A stretch of 64,000 bases of DNA from Ralstonia pickettii DTP0602 (GTDB taxonomy: Bacteria > Pseudomonadota > Gammaproteobacteria > Burkholderiales > Burkholderiaceae): contig CP006667.1 in the NCBI GenBank assembly GCA_000471925.1, positions 4,030,001-4,094,000 on the forward strand, in the 5' to 3' direction. Below are positions 18,325-27,600 of this stretch, piece after piece. Numbering within the stretch: the stretch's first letter is position 1; each line of letters begins with the position of its first letter. A model generated the notes under the pieces. That model did no database searches, was not told where the DNA came from, and worked only from the letters and a program-made list of their open reading frames with translations. A program made the translations under genes and the position numbers.

Positions 18325-18750
18325 GTGGACAAGACGTTGAGTGGGCGCCGTGCTGGCGGCGTGTACAAGCGGCCGAACTTCCCGGCCGAGTTCAAACGGC
18401 GGCTGGTCGAACAATCATTTGAGCCAGGCGCGTCGGTGGCGCTGGTCGCGCGCAGCAACGATATCAACGCGAACCTGCTGTTCAAGTGGCGGCGGCATTA
18501 TCTGGACGGAGCTTACGGGTTGCCGACGTCGGCTGAGGGCGTAGCGACGAAACAGGAGACAACGGTGCCGGCACTGTTGCCGGTGAGCATCGTCGCCGAG
18601 GCGGCCGCGCATACGCCGGCGGCGCCGCTCAGTGCAGCACAGCCGTCCGAGAATGTCTGCGAGATTGAATTCGACCGTGCGCGCTTGCGGATTCGCGGCG
18701 AGATGGCGCCGGATATGCTGCGCCTGCTGATTCGCGAGCTGTCCCGATGA
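18325..18750 (+). CDS. tnpA: IS66 accessory protein TnpA
   Basis: A 141-aa transposase-accessory protein with the helix-turn-helix typical of IS3/IS66 OrfA: FPAEFKRRLVEQSFEPGAS then NANLLFKWRRHYLDG. Its role is DNA binding in transposition. The start is GTG at 18325. Its stop overlaps the tnpB start as ATGA (18747-18750), showing translational coupling. Confidence 0.92.
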   Translation: MDKTLSGRRAGGVYKRPNFPAEFKRRLVEQSFEPGASVALVARSNDINANLLFKWRRHYLDGAYGLPTSAEGVATKQETTVPALLPVSIVAEAAAHTPAAPLSAAQPSENVCEIEFDRARLRIRGEMAPDMLRLLIRELSR

Positions 18751-19094
18751 TTGGCTTGCCGGCGGGCACGCGCATCTGGATGGCAGCGGGAGCGACCGAC
18801 ATGCGCTGCGGCTTCCATGGCCTGGCCGCGAAGGTGCAGACCGCGCTGCAGGAAAACCCGCTGGGTGGCCACGTGTTTATCTTCCGGGGCCGCCGAGGGG
18901 ACCTGGTCAAGATTCTCTGGGCCACCAGTGACGGACTTTGGCTGCTCGCCAAGCGGCTCGAGCGCGGCCGTTTCGTCTGGCCTCAGGCCGACAGCGGCAA
19001 GATCCACCTGACACACGCGCAACTGTCGATGCTGCTCGAGGGGATCGACTGGCGGCAACCGCGCCGCACGGCCGAGCCGCTGTCGATGTTGTAA
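18747..19094 (+). CDS. tnpB: IS66 Orf2 protein TnpB
   Basis: A 115-aa protein with the family start MIGLPAGTRIWMAAGATDMR, then VFIFRGRRGDLVKILW and a FVWPQ motif. This is the IS66 Orf2 protein (not the RNA-guided TnpB of IS200/IS605). It is needed with TnpA for IS66 transposition; its exact role is unsettled. A degraded relative of this gene is found at 21840-21914. Confidence 0.93.
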   Translation: MIGLPAGTRIWMAAGATDMRCGFHGLAAKVQTALQENPLGGHVFIFRGRRGDLVKILWATSDGLWLLAKRLERGRFVWPQADSGKIHLTHAQLSMLLEGIDWRQPRRTAEPLSML

Positions 19095-19136
19095 ACGCTG
19101 TTGTAAACGGCGCGGCACCTGCGTAAACTGCGCGGC

Positions 19137-20711
19137 ATGCCGGATGCCAACGACCTTCCTGACGACATCGATGCCCTCAAAGCCATGTTGCTCGAGGCCC
19201 AGGCGTCGCTGTCGCGAATGCGGCAGGATCTGGTCGAGCGCGATCTGGAAATCGAACAACTCAAGGCGCAGATCGAGAAGCTCAAGCGCATGCAGTTCGG
19301 TCGCAGATCTGAGCAACTGGACCGGGAGATTGCACGCCTGGAGACCCGGCTGGAGGACCTGACTGGCAGCCGCGGTGCGGCAGAGGTTCGCGAAGCGCCG
19401 GCAAGCGGCGAGAGCAAGGCGCCCAGCCATCAGCGCGCTTCGCGCGAAGCCCTGCCGGACCACCTGCCGCACGAGGAACAGGTGCTTGAGCCCGAGGCGA
19501 GTTGCCCCGAGTGCGGCGGCCAGATGCAACCGCTGGGCGAGGACGTGTCCGAACAGCTTGGCCGTATCGCGGCGGCGTTCAAGGTCATTCGCACCGTCCG
19601 GCGCAAGAAGATCTGCGCCTGCTGCCGGCACATCGCGCAGCCGGCGGCACCGAGCTTGCCGATCGAGCGCGGCATTGCCCACCCGAGCTTGCTCGCCGAC
19701 ATCCTCGTGGCCAAATATGCCGACCATCAACCGCTGTACCGACAGTCGGCCATCGCCGCACGCGAGAACGTCACGCTGGACCCGGCCAGCATGGGCCGAT
19801 GGGTCGGCATGTGCGAGGCATTGCTCGATCCGCTGGTGCAGGCCTTGCGCCGCTACGTGATAGCCGGTACCAAGCTGCACGCCGACGACACGCCGATTCC
19901 CGTGCTTGCGCCTGGCAACAAGAAGACGCGAACTGGCCGGCTGTGGGTCTATGTGCGCGACGATACCCGGGCAGGCTCGGCAGAACCGCCTGCGGTATGG
20001 TTCGCATATTCGCCCAACCGCAGGGGGGAGCATCCTCAGCGCCATCTGAGCGGATTTGGCGGCATTCTGCAGGCGGACGCATACGCCGGCTTCAACGAGT
20101 TGTTTGCAGACGGCTCGGTTCGCGAAGCGGCATGCCATGCGCATGCGCGACGCAAGTTCTACGACATTCACGTGCGCACGCCGTCCGAAACGACTGCCGA
20201 GGCACTGCGTTGTATCGGTGAGCTTTACGCCATCGAGGCCGGCATCCGCGGCAAACCGCCGGCTGAGCGGCTGCGGGTGCGCCAGGAGAAAGCCCGCCCT
20301 CTGCTTGAGCGCTACGGCGCCTGGCTCAGGGCGAAACTGCAGACGTTGTCGGCAAAATCCGAGACGGCCAAGGCGATCCAATACACGCTCAACCAGTGGG
20401 ATGCGCTGACGTTGTACTGCGACGACGGGACCGCCGAGATTGACAACAACATCGCCGAGAACGCGCTGCGCTGTGTCGCCCTGGGCCGCAAGAACTTCTT
20501 GTTTGCCGGTTCCGACAGCGGCGGCGAACGGGCGGCGGCCATGTATTCGCTGGTCGCCTCGTGCAAGCTCAATGGCATCGACCCGCGCGCCTACCTGTGC
20601 CATGTGCTGACCGGCATTGCCGATCACCCGATCAACCGCGTTGAAGAATTGCTGCCCTGGCGTGCCCACGCACACCTGCGGAACCTGCCCACCGCGCCGC
20701 CAGGCGCCTGA
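19137..20711 (+). CDS. tnpC: IS66 transposase TnpC
   Basis: A 524-aa DDE transposase. An N-terminal coiled coil (about residues 10-60, leucine heptads) precedes the zinc-finger region CPECGGQMQPLGED with CACCRHI. Catalytic acidic residues sit in LHADDTPIPVL, QADAYAGFNEL and NNIAENALR. The length and order are complete, with no frameshift. Confidence 0.95.
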   Translation: MPDANDLPDDIDALKAMLLEAQASLSRMRQDLVERDLEIEQLKAQIEKLKRMQFGRRSEQLDREIARLETRLEDLTGSRGAAEVREAPASGESKAPSHQRASREALPDHLPHEEQVLEPEASCPECGGQMQPLGEDVSEQLGRIAAAFKVIRTVRRKKICACCRHIAQPAAPSLPIERGIAHPSLLADILVAKYADHQPLYRQSAIAARENVTLDPASMGRWVGMCEALLDPLVQALRRYVIAGTKLHADDTPIPVLAPGNKKTRTGRLWVYVRDDTRAGSAEPPAVWFAYSPNRRGEHPQRHLSGFGGILQADAYAGFNELFADGSVREAACHAHARRKFYDIHVRTPSETTAEALRCIGELYAIEAGIRGKPPAERLRVRQEKARPLLERYGAWLRAKLQTLSAKSETAKAIQYTLNQWDALTLYCDDGTAEIDNNIAENALRCVALGRKNFLFAGSDSGGERAAAMYSLVASCKLNGIDPRAYLCHVLTGIADHPINRVEELLPWRAHAHLRNLPTAPPGA

Positions 20712-20789
20712 CCAACTGCTGCCGTCTGAATGACCCCGCTTCACGGCTCACGGCGTGGAAGCGCCCCCACTCGCCTGCACAAAACACTC

Positions 20790-20804
20790 CGTTACCCGGT
20801 AACG
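20790..20804. promoter_or_regulatory. Palindromic operator-like site 1
   Basis: CGTTACCCGGTAACG, a perfect palindrome around a central C. It overlaps the stop codon of the passenger gene, between it and tnpC. Confidence 0.55.
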
Positions 20805-21073
20805 TGGCTGGGCGCCCGGCGAGCGAAGAAGTACGTGTCCCAATCAGGCGAGTCCGGATCGAGTCTGCGGACAATCGCGTCGTCAGCCCGCACGATCAAC
20901 CGCTCCAGCATCTCTCGCTTCGTTACCGAGTAACGGCGCGCCAGGCGAGCAAGGGCAAAGTCCGCCTCCGTGGTCACCCACATGCTCAACCGACGCTCTC
21001 CGTTACCATCGTTGCCTGTCGTCACGCGCCTTGCTCGGTAGGCGGCTTGCCGCTGTGCCGTCGTTTGTGCCAT
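20792..21073 (-). CDS. IS66 passenger gene, ribbon-helix-helix-like protein
   Basis: A 93-aa protein inside the IS, oriented against tnpC. After a basic N-terminus (QRQAAYRARR) a beta-strand RRLSMWVT is followed by two helices, TEADFALARLARRY and TKREMLERLIVRADDAIV, which is the layout of ribbon-helix-helix DNA-binding proteins. The ATG has AAGGAG eight bases upstream. Two 15-base palindromes lie just upstream and two more in or at the end of the gene, suggesting autorepression. The fold is inferred from the pattern; I do not recognise a named family. Confidence 0.6.
   Translation of the reverse strand: MAQTTAQRQAAYRARRVTTGNDGNGERRLSMWVTTEADFALARLARRYSVTKREMLERLIVRADDAIVRRLDPDSPDWDTYFFARRAPSHVTG
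20921..20935. promoter_or_regulatory. Palindromic operator-like site 2
   Basis: CGTTACCGAGTAACG, with CGTTAC/GTAACG arms, inside the passenger coding region. Being inside codons weakens the operator interpretation for this copy. Confidence 0.4.
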
Positions 21074-21092
21074 CTCGCTTCTCCTTTGCGAC

Positions 21093-21133
21093 CGTTACCC
21101 AGTAACGACCTCGCTGTGCGTTACTGGGTAACG
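21093..21133. promoter_or_regulatory. Paired operators upstream of the passenger gene
   Basis: CGTTACCCAGTAACG (21093-21107) and its reverse complement CGTTACTGGGTAACG (21119-21133) are separated by 11 bases and lie 20-60 bases upstream of the passenger start. The position fits a promoter-overlapping operator bound cooperatively by an autorepressor. Confidence 0.65.
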
Positions 21134-21206
21134 GAACATCCTCAAAGCAGACAGCATCTCGTGATCTATGGGACAGGGGCAAGAACGGTCTTCGTGAGGC
21201 GCTTAC

Positions 21207-21214
21207 GGCGAACC
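21207..21214 (+). repeat. Right copy of the IS66 target duplication
   Basis: GGCGAACC, identical to 18233-18240. Removing the IS and one copy restores a continuous terminase frame. Confidence 0.95.
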
Positions 21215-21282
21215 TGCTGAAGGAAGTACAGGGAACCTACATAAAGCCCGTGGCCGAACCGCCTGACGATGAGGATGAATGA
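21214..21282 (+). pseudogene. Terminase small subunit, 3' remnant after IS66
   Basis: Joining base 18239 to 21214 gives an uninterrupted frame ending LLKEVQGTYIKPVAEPPD and DEDE before TGA at 21280-21282. This is the original C-terminus of the interrupted terminase small subunit. It has no start of its own. Confidence 0.85.
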
Positions 21283-21552
21283 TCTGGTCGCAATTTGTGT
21301 CCAGAGCCTGCGCAAGCGGTGGGCCGGGCCGCCCCCCTCTTGGCAGCAGGATATCGTCGCCCAATGCACCGTGCCTCGCACGTCGGTATCGCCTGAAATC
21401 GAGGAACGGGGACAAGGCGGGGACCGTGACGTTCCCATGAGCGTGGCGAGCAGGGGGAGGGAATTGGAGCCGTGTCAGAGTGCCGCCCTATGCTTGGCCT
21501 GTTCAGCAAACGCCTCGCCGGTGGGCTTCTTGGCGCGGGACTTGCTGCGTTT

Positions 21553-21702
21553 TCAGTCCTCCGGCGGCCACACAATGTCCGGCATCACCATTTCCTCGGC
21601 CTCATGCTTCTGCAACCCCACTGCCATCAGGGAGGCCACCTGCGTCGCTGCCTGCTTGCTCAGGCTCTGGGCGAACTCCTGCAGCGTCCCGTCCCTCTGC
21701 AT
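21553..21702 (-). CDS. Possible small ORF or gene remnant of unknown function
   Basis: A 49-aa minus-strand frame (MQRDGTLQEFAQSLSKQAAT at the start, ending PDIVWPPED). Its amino-acid pattern (alternating charged helices) looks like real coding sequence. Upstream, in another frame, MLGLQYTGMVLRHWKQWRPK could be the preceding part of the same protein after a frameshift. I favour a decayed phage or island gene. The rest of 21283-21992 holds no intact gene. Confidence 0.35.
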   Translation of the reverse strand: MQRDGTLQEFAQSLSKQAATQVASLMAVGLQKHEAEEMVMPDIVWPPED

Positions 21703-21839
21703 TTCCTTACGCCTTCGGGCGCCACTGCTTCCAGTGCCGCAGCACCATTCCCGTGTACTGGAGTCCTAGCATTGTGTCTCCATCACTAGTGGTATCCCGG
21801 GATTCAATCGTAGTCACCGCCGACGGCGTTTCTGATCCC

Positions 21840-21914
21840 GTGATCGGCCTACCTGCGGGAATTCGCGCGTGGTTGGCTGCGGGCATCACCGACACGCGCT
21901 GTGGCTTCAATGGA
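21840..21914 (+). pseudogene. Remnant of a second IS66 Orf2 (tnpB) gene
   Basis: The frame VIGLPAGIRAWLAAGITDTR followed by CGFNG matches the start of the intact IS66 TnpB (MIGLPAGTRIWMAAGATDMR CGFHG) at 17 or more of 25 positions. It breaks off after 25 codons. It shows that an older, different IS66-type element once inserted near the end of the DISARM operon. Confidence 0.75.
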
Positions 21915-21992
21915 ATCATCCTGCACCGTCAAGGACGGTGCTGACCGGGCCGTTACGACTCGCCGGCACAGCTGGTTTTCGCGCCGTACCAA

Positions 21993-22784
21993 TTAGTTGT
22001 GGACTCGCCTCAACGTGCAATCACGGATCAGACCATCAAAGTGGTCTCTTGCCCATCGGGCTACGTCTGGATCGATCAGCCTTGCCCCCAGTTCAAGGTT
22101 CCGGGTGAATGCGTCATCCGTTAGGTTGGCACTGGACACCAGAACCACGCCATCAATCACAGCCAGCTTCGCGTGGAGCTTCCCCGGTTTCCCGGCTTGG
22201 TTCCGTTCCCGTTTTTCGACCGGCCAGAAATAGACCTCTGAGGCGTCCACCAGAGCAGAAGGGAACGCCTTGAGGGCGTCAAAGCTGAGCTGTCCTTCCG
22301 AAGCCTCGGCGAACTCAAGCACCAGCCGAATCTTGACACCCCGTTCCTCCGCCTTGATCAAGGCAGCAGCCAGACGATCCACTTTGACCGCGGCAAAGGT
22401 AACCAGCAAAATTTCCTGTTTGGCATTGGCAATCAGGTCATACAGGGCCTGATCGATGCGTCTGGCCGGCAAGTGACCGGCAGGAGGTGGGCCCGACCAC
22501 AACATCTCGATTTTCCGCGCCTCTTGGTCACGCACGCTCATGTCGAACGCCGCCTGCAGGCCAAACCCTAGCGCTTCCCATGAGACTTCCCCCACAGCGG
22601 CGTCGATGACCTCGTGGACCAAGAACGCCAAATCGGCGTTACTGGTCGTTGGCATGTGCTTCTTGATGAAGTCTGCCGTCGCGGTCGCCGGAGAACTGCG
22701 AAGCGCCGCGCAAACTTCCGTCAACCAAGGCGCCGGTGCTCGCCTGATGACTCGCTGGATGTATGCGGAAAGGCCTTGTTCCAT
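21993..22784 (-). CDS. drmC: DISARM protein DrmC, phospholipase D-like
   Basis: A 263-aa PLD-superfamily protein and the last gene of the DISARM operon. One clear HKD motif, HAKLAVIDGVVLVSSANLTD, is near residues 205-225; the N-terminal half has no second HKD, so activity would need a dimer. Residues 110-160 form the alpha/beta region of the PLD fold (AKQEILLVTFAAVKVDRL). DrmC is part of the conserved DISARM core but has been reported as dispensable for protection in the original study. It begins three bases after the drmB stop. Confidence 0.87.
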   Translation of the reverse strand: MEQGLSAYIQRVIRRAPAPWLTEVCAALRSSPATATADFIKKHMPTTSNADLAFLVHEVIDAAVGEVSWEALGFGLQAAFDMSVRDQEARKIEMLWSGPPPAGHLPARRIDQALYDLIANAKQEILLVTFAAVKVDRLAAALIKAEERGVKIRLVLEFAEASEGQLSFDALKAFPSALVDASEVYFWPVEKRERNQAGKPGKLHAKLAVIDGVVLVSSANLTDDAFTRNLELGARLIDPDVARWARDHFDGLIRDCTLRRVHN

Positions 22785-22787
22785 GGC

Positions 22788-24635
22788 TCAGTCGAAGAGC
22801 GCTGTTCCCGCGGCCGCAAACGTGCTGACCAGAACGGAACGGTCCAAGTATCGGTTGCCTCGCTCACATGATGTTTCTGGCGCAAACTGGCAGGCGTGGC
22901 AGCAAGCGCCTTGAATCGTCCTTCCCAGCGTGTCTGGCCGATGCTCGGCACACAGGGGGTCGGAAGCGCAAAGACGCATGCTCTCCAAGGCTTGCTGCAA
23001 ATGGCGCCCCAGCGTGATTGGGTCACCCAGCTCGACCAGGCCGCCCAGCGTGCCTTCGCTGTCCGGTGCGGCAGTGTAGAGCAGGATTCCGGCCATCGGG
23101 CCGCCGTCCTCACCTGGCTGACGCGAGTAGAGGCGCTCACGGACGCTGGCCGCGGTGTAGCCGCAATCGAGCACGATCTGCCGCATCAGCGCATGCGCGA
23201 GCGAGTGCAGCAGCACGAGCCGTATGCCCGGAAAATGCTCGTCAGCGGGCTGGAGCTTGCGCAGGGTTCGCCACGCCTTGTGTGACGCCAGAAATTCGCG
23301 CTGCAGCTGCTGAACCTCCGGCTTATCCTGCCAAGCCACCAAGACATCTTCCCGAATTCTCAGGAAGATGCCCTCGCCACGAACCTCCGAGGCGGGCAAC
23401 CATTTGGGACTCTCGCGGCTGAGTTTGGTCAAACGGCCTTCCTCGATGGCAGTTGCTTCCGCAAAGTCGGCATTCGACTCGATCCGGGTAAAGCCCATCA
23501 GAGCACGAACTTCCCGGATACGCTCCACGAGCACGGTATCTTCCAGCCAGGTTTCAAAACCCTTGGGTGGAGTCACACGCTTGAGCTTGAAATCACGGTT
23601 TTCTGCCGCGGCTTCGGGATTCGAGAACACCTGCCACTCGGGCAATTTCAAATCTTCAGGCGGAGCGCTACCTTCCTGGGCACCGGAACGCTTCGCCTCG
23701 ATCGCCGCCCAGATCTCGTCATCATCGCTGTATTCGGAGAAAAGCGGGATCAGCGACGGGAACTTCTGGATTTTCTTGCGCAGCAGCCGCAGTTCATCCA
23801 TATCGTCGGTGTCTTTCAGCTCCGCCCACTGTTCTTCGACCATCTTGCCGAGCTTGTCGACGGACCGCGGGATGGACAAGGCGGACAGCGCGATTGGGAA
23901 CCAGCTGTTGGACGCACCCAACAAGATCGTCTTGGCTGGCTCCTTGCAGTCATGCTGAATCAGACGCAGATGAGGGTGGTGGCCACGACACTTGAACGGC
24001 GCATCCGAATCAAAAGCATCTGCCATACGACGACTGCTACCGCAACCACTGTGGCACGCCACCACAATGTCCGATGCATCCCCGGACGAGCCATACTCCC
24101 GTAGTGTCAACTGTGCGCCGTGGCAGGGCACCTTGCCTTGGTGCACGAACTCCAGCCAGGGGAAGTCCGTCAAATGGCCCTCACGGCATGCCACCAGAAA
24201 GCGCACTGACAACGCCGAAGGTGATCGGCCGCCCTGGCTTTTCAGGCATCCCTGGTGCACGTATTCCGTTTTGTCCGGGCGATACATGTCCTGCACCAGC
24301 TTGAAAACGCCCGACTCCACCGTGGCCATCGTGTCGCATAGAGAACACCTCAGCCAGCGCGGAAAGGGTACGACAGGCGCCCCCACCGCGGGTGCCGCAG
24401 GGTCTTTATCCATGCCGTCCAGCTTGATCGGTGGCAGGTAAAGCTTGGTCAGCTGCGGGCCCAGCCGCTTCTGGATCGCAGCCAGCAGCCGGTCTTCTTC
24501 GATCTCCTTGCAGTACCGGGTGTCCCAGTCGTCCAGGCCCATCACCATGGCCGACATGTTGGGCAAGTCAACCAGCGATCCCACGCCAAAGGTGAAGATC
24601 AGCTGGCTGGGGCGCATTTCTCCAAGTTCATTCAT
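22788..24635 (-). CDS. drmB: DISARM protein DrmB (DUF1998)
   Basis: A 615-aa core DISARM protein. The N-terminus MNELGEMRPSQLIFTFGVGS is typical of DrmB; the ATG at 24635 is preferred over upstream codons because it is preceded by the drmA stop ten bases earlier. The C-terminal DUF1998 region (about residues 460-610) includes LLHSLAHALMRQIVLDCGY, LLYTAAPDSEGTLGGLV and a cysteine cluster (CHACQFAPETSCERGNRYLDR). In known DISARM, DrmB forms a complex with the helicase DrmA. Further cysteines in the N-terminal third (RCSLCDTM) may bind zinc. Confidence 0.92.
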   Translation of the reverse strand: MNELGEMRPSQLIFTFGVGSLVDLPNMSAMVMGLDDWDTRYCKEIEEDRLLAAIQKRLGPQLTKLYLPPIKLDGMDKDPAAPAVGAPVVPFPRWLRCSLCDTMATVESGVFKLVQDMYRPDKTEYVHQGCLKSQGGRSPSALSVRFLVACREGHLTDFPWLEFVHQGKVPCHGAQLTLREYGSSGDASDIVVACHSGCGSSRRMADAFDSDAPFKCRGHHPHLRLIQHDCKEPAKTILLGASNSWFPIALSALSIPRSVDKLGKMVEEQWAELKDTDDMDELRLLRKKIQKFPSLIPLFSEYSDDDEIWAAIEAKRSGAQEGSAPPEDLKLPEWQVFSNPEAAAENRDFKLKRVTPPKGFETWLEDTVLVERIREVRALMGFTRIESNADFAEATAIEEGRLTKLSRESPKWLPASEVRGEGIFLRIREDVLVAWQDKPEVQQLQREFLASHKAWRTLRKLQPADEHFPGIRLVLLHSLAHALMRQIVLDCGYTAASVRERLYSRQPGEDGGPMAGILLYTAAPDSEGTLGGLVELGDPITLGRHLQQALESMRLCASDPLCAEHRPDTLGRTIQGACCHACQFAPETSCERGNRYLDRSVLVSTFAAAGTALFD

Positions 24636-24645
24636 CGTTGTGTCC

Positions 24646-27600
24646 TCAATCCGCCCGCAGTCCAGTAGGCCTCGGGTCGAGCACCAGGTCGACGGTGCCT
24701 TCCACATCCCGCAGCGAGTTCAGGCAGGTGAACATCGCCCAATCGTTGTCGCCGGCCTGTTCCAGCAAGCCAACCGTGGCGCCACCCTCGGGCTTGTAGC
24801 CCAGCTTGTGATCCTTCTGGTGGTGCACCCGCTGGAGCCACTCGTCCCGGCGCCGGTTGAGCATGTCCTTGATGCGCGTCCCCACAATCGCATCCTGCGT
24901 GGCGTTCTCCCCGCGCCTGCTGAGCAGCTCCAGCACTTGGTTCCATACTGGGTCGGTATCCAGCACCTCGCCGGCCTTGAGGTTGGCGTTCAGGTGGCCA
25001 TCAAGCAGGCGCATTACGCCCACCATCACGCCGGTCAGGCCGCGGTCCAGCGCTCGTGCGGAGAACGGGGTCACCGACAGCGCCTCGACGTGCTTGTAGA
25101 AGGTCTCGTGGTAATGCTCGAAGCGCTCATAGTGCGAGAGGTCCCGTGGGCGTGCCCAGTTGAAGACCGTGCAGACCAGACCAGGGCCGTCCGCCGAGCG
25201 GCCCACACGGCTGGTGGCCTGGATGTACTCGGAGGTGTTCTTGGGCTGGCCTGCCACCACCATCAAGCCGAGGCGGTCAATGTCCACCCCCACCGAGATC
25301 ATGTTGGTGGCCAGGATCACGTCATAGGGCACCGCGGAAGTCAGCTTCTGGCCCGCCTTACGCTCCGCGGCACGCTGGGCTTCCAGCGATTTGTCGAAAA
25401 CCGCTTCCAGGCGCTCCAGAATCTTGGGAATGTCCGTACCAGATTTGCGCGAGGTCAGCTCTTCCAGCGCCCGCACCCTGCGCTTGGCCAGGCCGCGTTC
25501 GTCCGCGTCGCGCACGCGCGCCCGGATGTCATCTTCCACCAGGCGGCGCGTACCGGCCAGCTCGCGAATGGAGTTGAAGTACCCGGTCAGCGTCATGTAC
25601 GGGTCGGCCAGCCGGTCGTATTTTTCGTACAGCACCTGCGCCGCGGCCATGTGGGCCACATAACTGCGGATCATGGCCACAGGGTAGCGCCGCCCGAAGG
25701 CGCTGATGCCGATGTAGCGCCGCCCCGGGTACTGCATGCCGGTCGGGCGCTGGATGGCGAAGAAGCTGTCCTGGATGCTGGTGCCCTGGGGCGGGAACAC
25801 CTCCAGCTTGCGCACGAACAGCTTTTGCACCTGGTCTGGAGCTCGGCGAATTGTCGCGGTGGAGGCCACCACCTTGGGGCGCACCTTCTTGCGGTCCACG
25901 GTCCAGGAACATAATTCATCCACCGCGGCTTCGTACAGGCCCACCATGGAGCCGAGCGGCCCGCTGATGAGGTGCAGCTCGTCCTGGATGATCAAGTCTG
26001 GCGGCCGCAGGAAGTTATGGGGGCGATTCTTCACCGAAGGCAGGCCGTTACGTGCCGGGTGATGCTGGCCGTCGTCCACCTCCGGCGACAGGAAACCGTG
26101 GCGGTCGCAAACCCCCGTCACCTTGCCGAACAGCATCTGGGTCATGCCGTTCCAGGGCATCTGGGCAAATTTGTCGACGGTGGCGATCAGCAACGATGGC
26201 GGGCGACGGTAGATTTCCTCGTCTACCACCATTACTGGCAGGCCCTCCTTGGGCGCTTGGGCTTCGGTGAATGCGCAGCGGCCCAGGTTGTCGCCGCAAT
26301 AGGTCACGCAGCGGCCGATGTCGCCGGGGGCCTCATACACCTTCAGGTGCTGTTCCTTGATTTCGCTGCCGCACCAGGGGCAGGAGGTGATCTGCAGGGG
26401 ACTGGCACTTGAGGAAGGGCGCCCGCCCACATTCTTCTGGCGCAGGGCGTTCGCCGCGCCGCTCAAGGTATTCGGCGTAGTCTTGCCGCCAACCCACAGC
26501 CCCAGCCGGAACGGGGTTTCTCCCCACTTGGCCGTATCGGCGCGGCGGATGCTTTCGCAGGCACAGATGAGCGCCGCGGCTCGCTGGAACTGCTGCAGGG
26601 TCAGCAGGCGCAAGGTGTAGCGCATCAGCACGGCAACGCCGTGGTCGCCACGGCGGCCTTCCACCACCCCCTGCAGGCGGCGCAAGGCGAGCGTATATGC
26701 CGTCAGGCCCAGATAGGCTTCGGTCTTGCCGCCACCGGTGGCAAACCATAGCAGGTCGGCCACGGCTTCAGTCTCATGACTGCGGTCGTGGTGGTGCAGG
26801 TCGCTCAGGCTGGGCAGGTTGACCAGAATGAAGGCCAGCTGAAACAGGCGCCAGCTGCGGTTCCTGGCCACGTCCAGACTGGCCAAGCCATCCTCGATCT
26901 GCATCTCCTTCTTGCGCACCTTGCGAGCGAAAGTGGAATGGATACGCTGCTGCCACATGGCGTGGTTGGCGAAGCGGAAGGCTTCCTCGGCCAGCGGGTC
27001 ATTCTCGATCAGGTCGATACCGGCCTTGATACGTTGCAACGCCCGTGTACAGCGGTCCACTGCCCGCCGGGCCGCTTCTTCATGCCCTGCCAGTCGCTCC
27101 GCGGGCAGGCTCAGCTTGGCCGCCTCCATTCTGATCCAGACGCGATAGGCGGTTTCGATGTGACGCAGGCTGGCAATCAGGCCGGGCTTGGGCAGCTCGG
27201 CCAGTTCCTTCATGTCCATGACCACGCCGGTGAGGTTCTCATCATCGGCGGGTGAGCGTGGCGTCTGCTGCGGTACCTCGAAGCGCGGCACCCACTCGGT
27301 TTCCACCTCGGTGGCCCGCTCCGCCAGCGGCTCTGGCAGGCTGGCGTGCACCGAAATGCCATGACCCACCGCAAATTCGCGCTGGTGGCGGTACAGCATC
27401 TCCAGGGATTCCGTCTCCTCGCGGGTCAGCGGGTCCATCTTGGAGAGGTCTGCCTTGGCGTTCTTGCGCTGCACGAAGATCGGCTGCGGCTCGGTGCCAT
27501 GCACCCGCAACTTGGGCTGGAACACCCACACTTCGTCCTTCGGCTCGCCGCGGCGCGTGCGCTCTTGCTGCTGGTTGACCATGAACAGCGTCACCACCCA

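Larger units (their letters stand above)
18241..21206 (+). mobile_element. Complete IS66-family insertion sequence with a passenger gene
   Basis: 2966 bases between perfect 25-base inverted repeats (18241-18265 and 21182-21206, starting GTAAGCGCCTCACG) and flanked by an 8-base duplication GGCGAACC. It carries the three IS66 genes tnpA, tnpB and tnpC on the plus strand and, beyond tnpC, one minus-strand gene for a small DNA-binding-type protein. Intact ends and an exact target duplication suggest recent insertion. Confidence 0.96.

Noticed and set aside
17718..18485. Minus-strand 255-codon frame across the terminase 5' part and IS66 left end
   Set aside because: It crosses the IS boundary and is antisense to recognisable genes.
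21269..21769. 166-codon frame following the terminase remnant
   Set aside because: No recognisable domain, Ser/Pro/Cys-rich in its second half, and it runs through remnants on the other strand.
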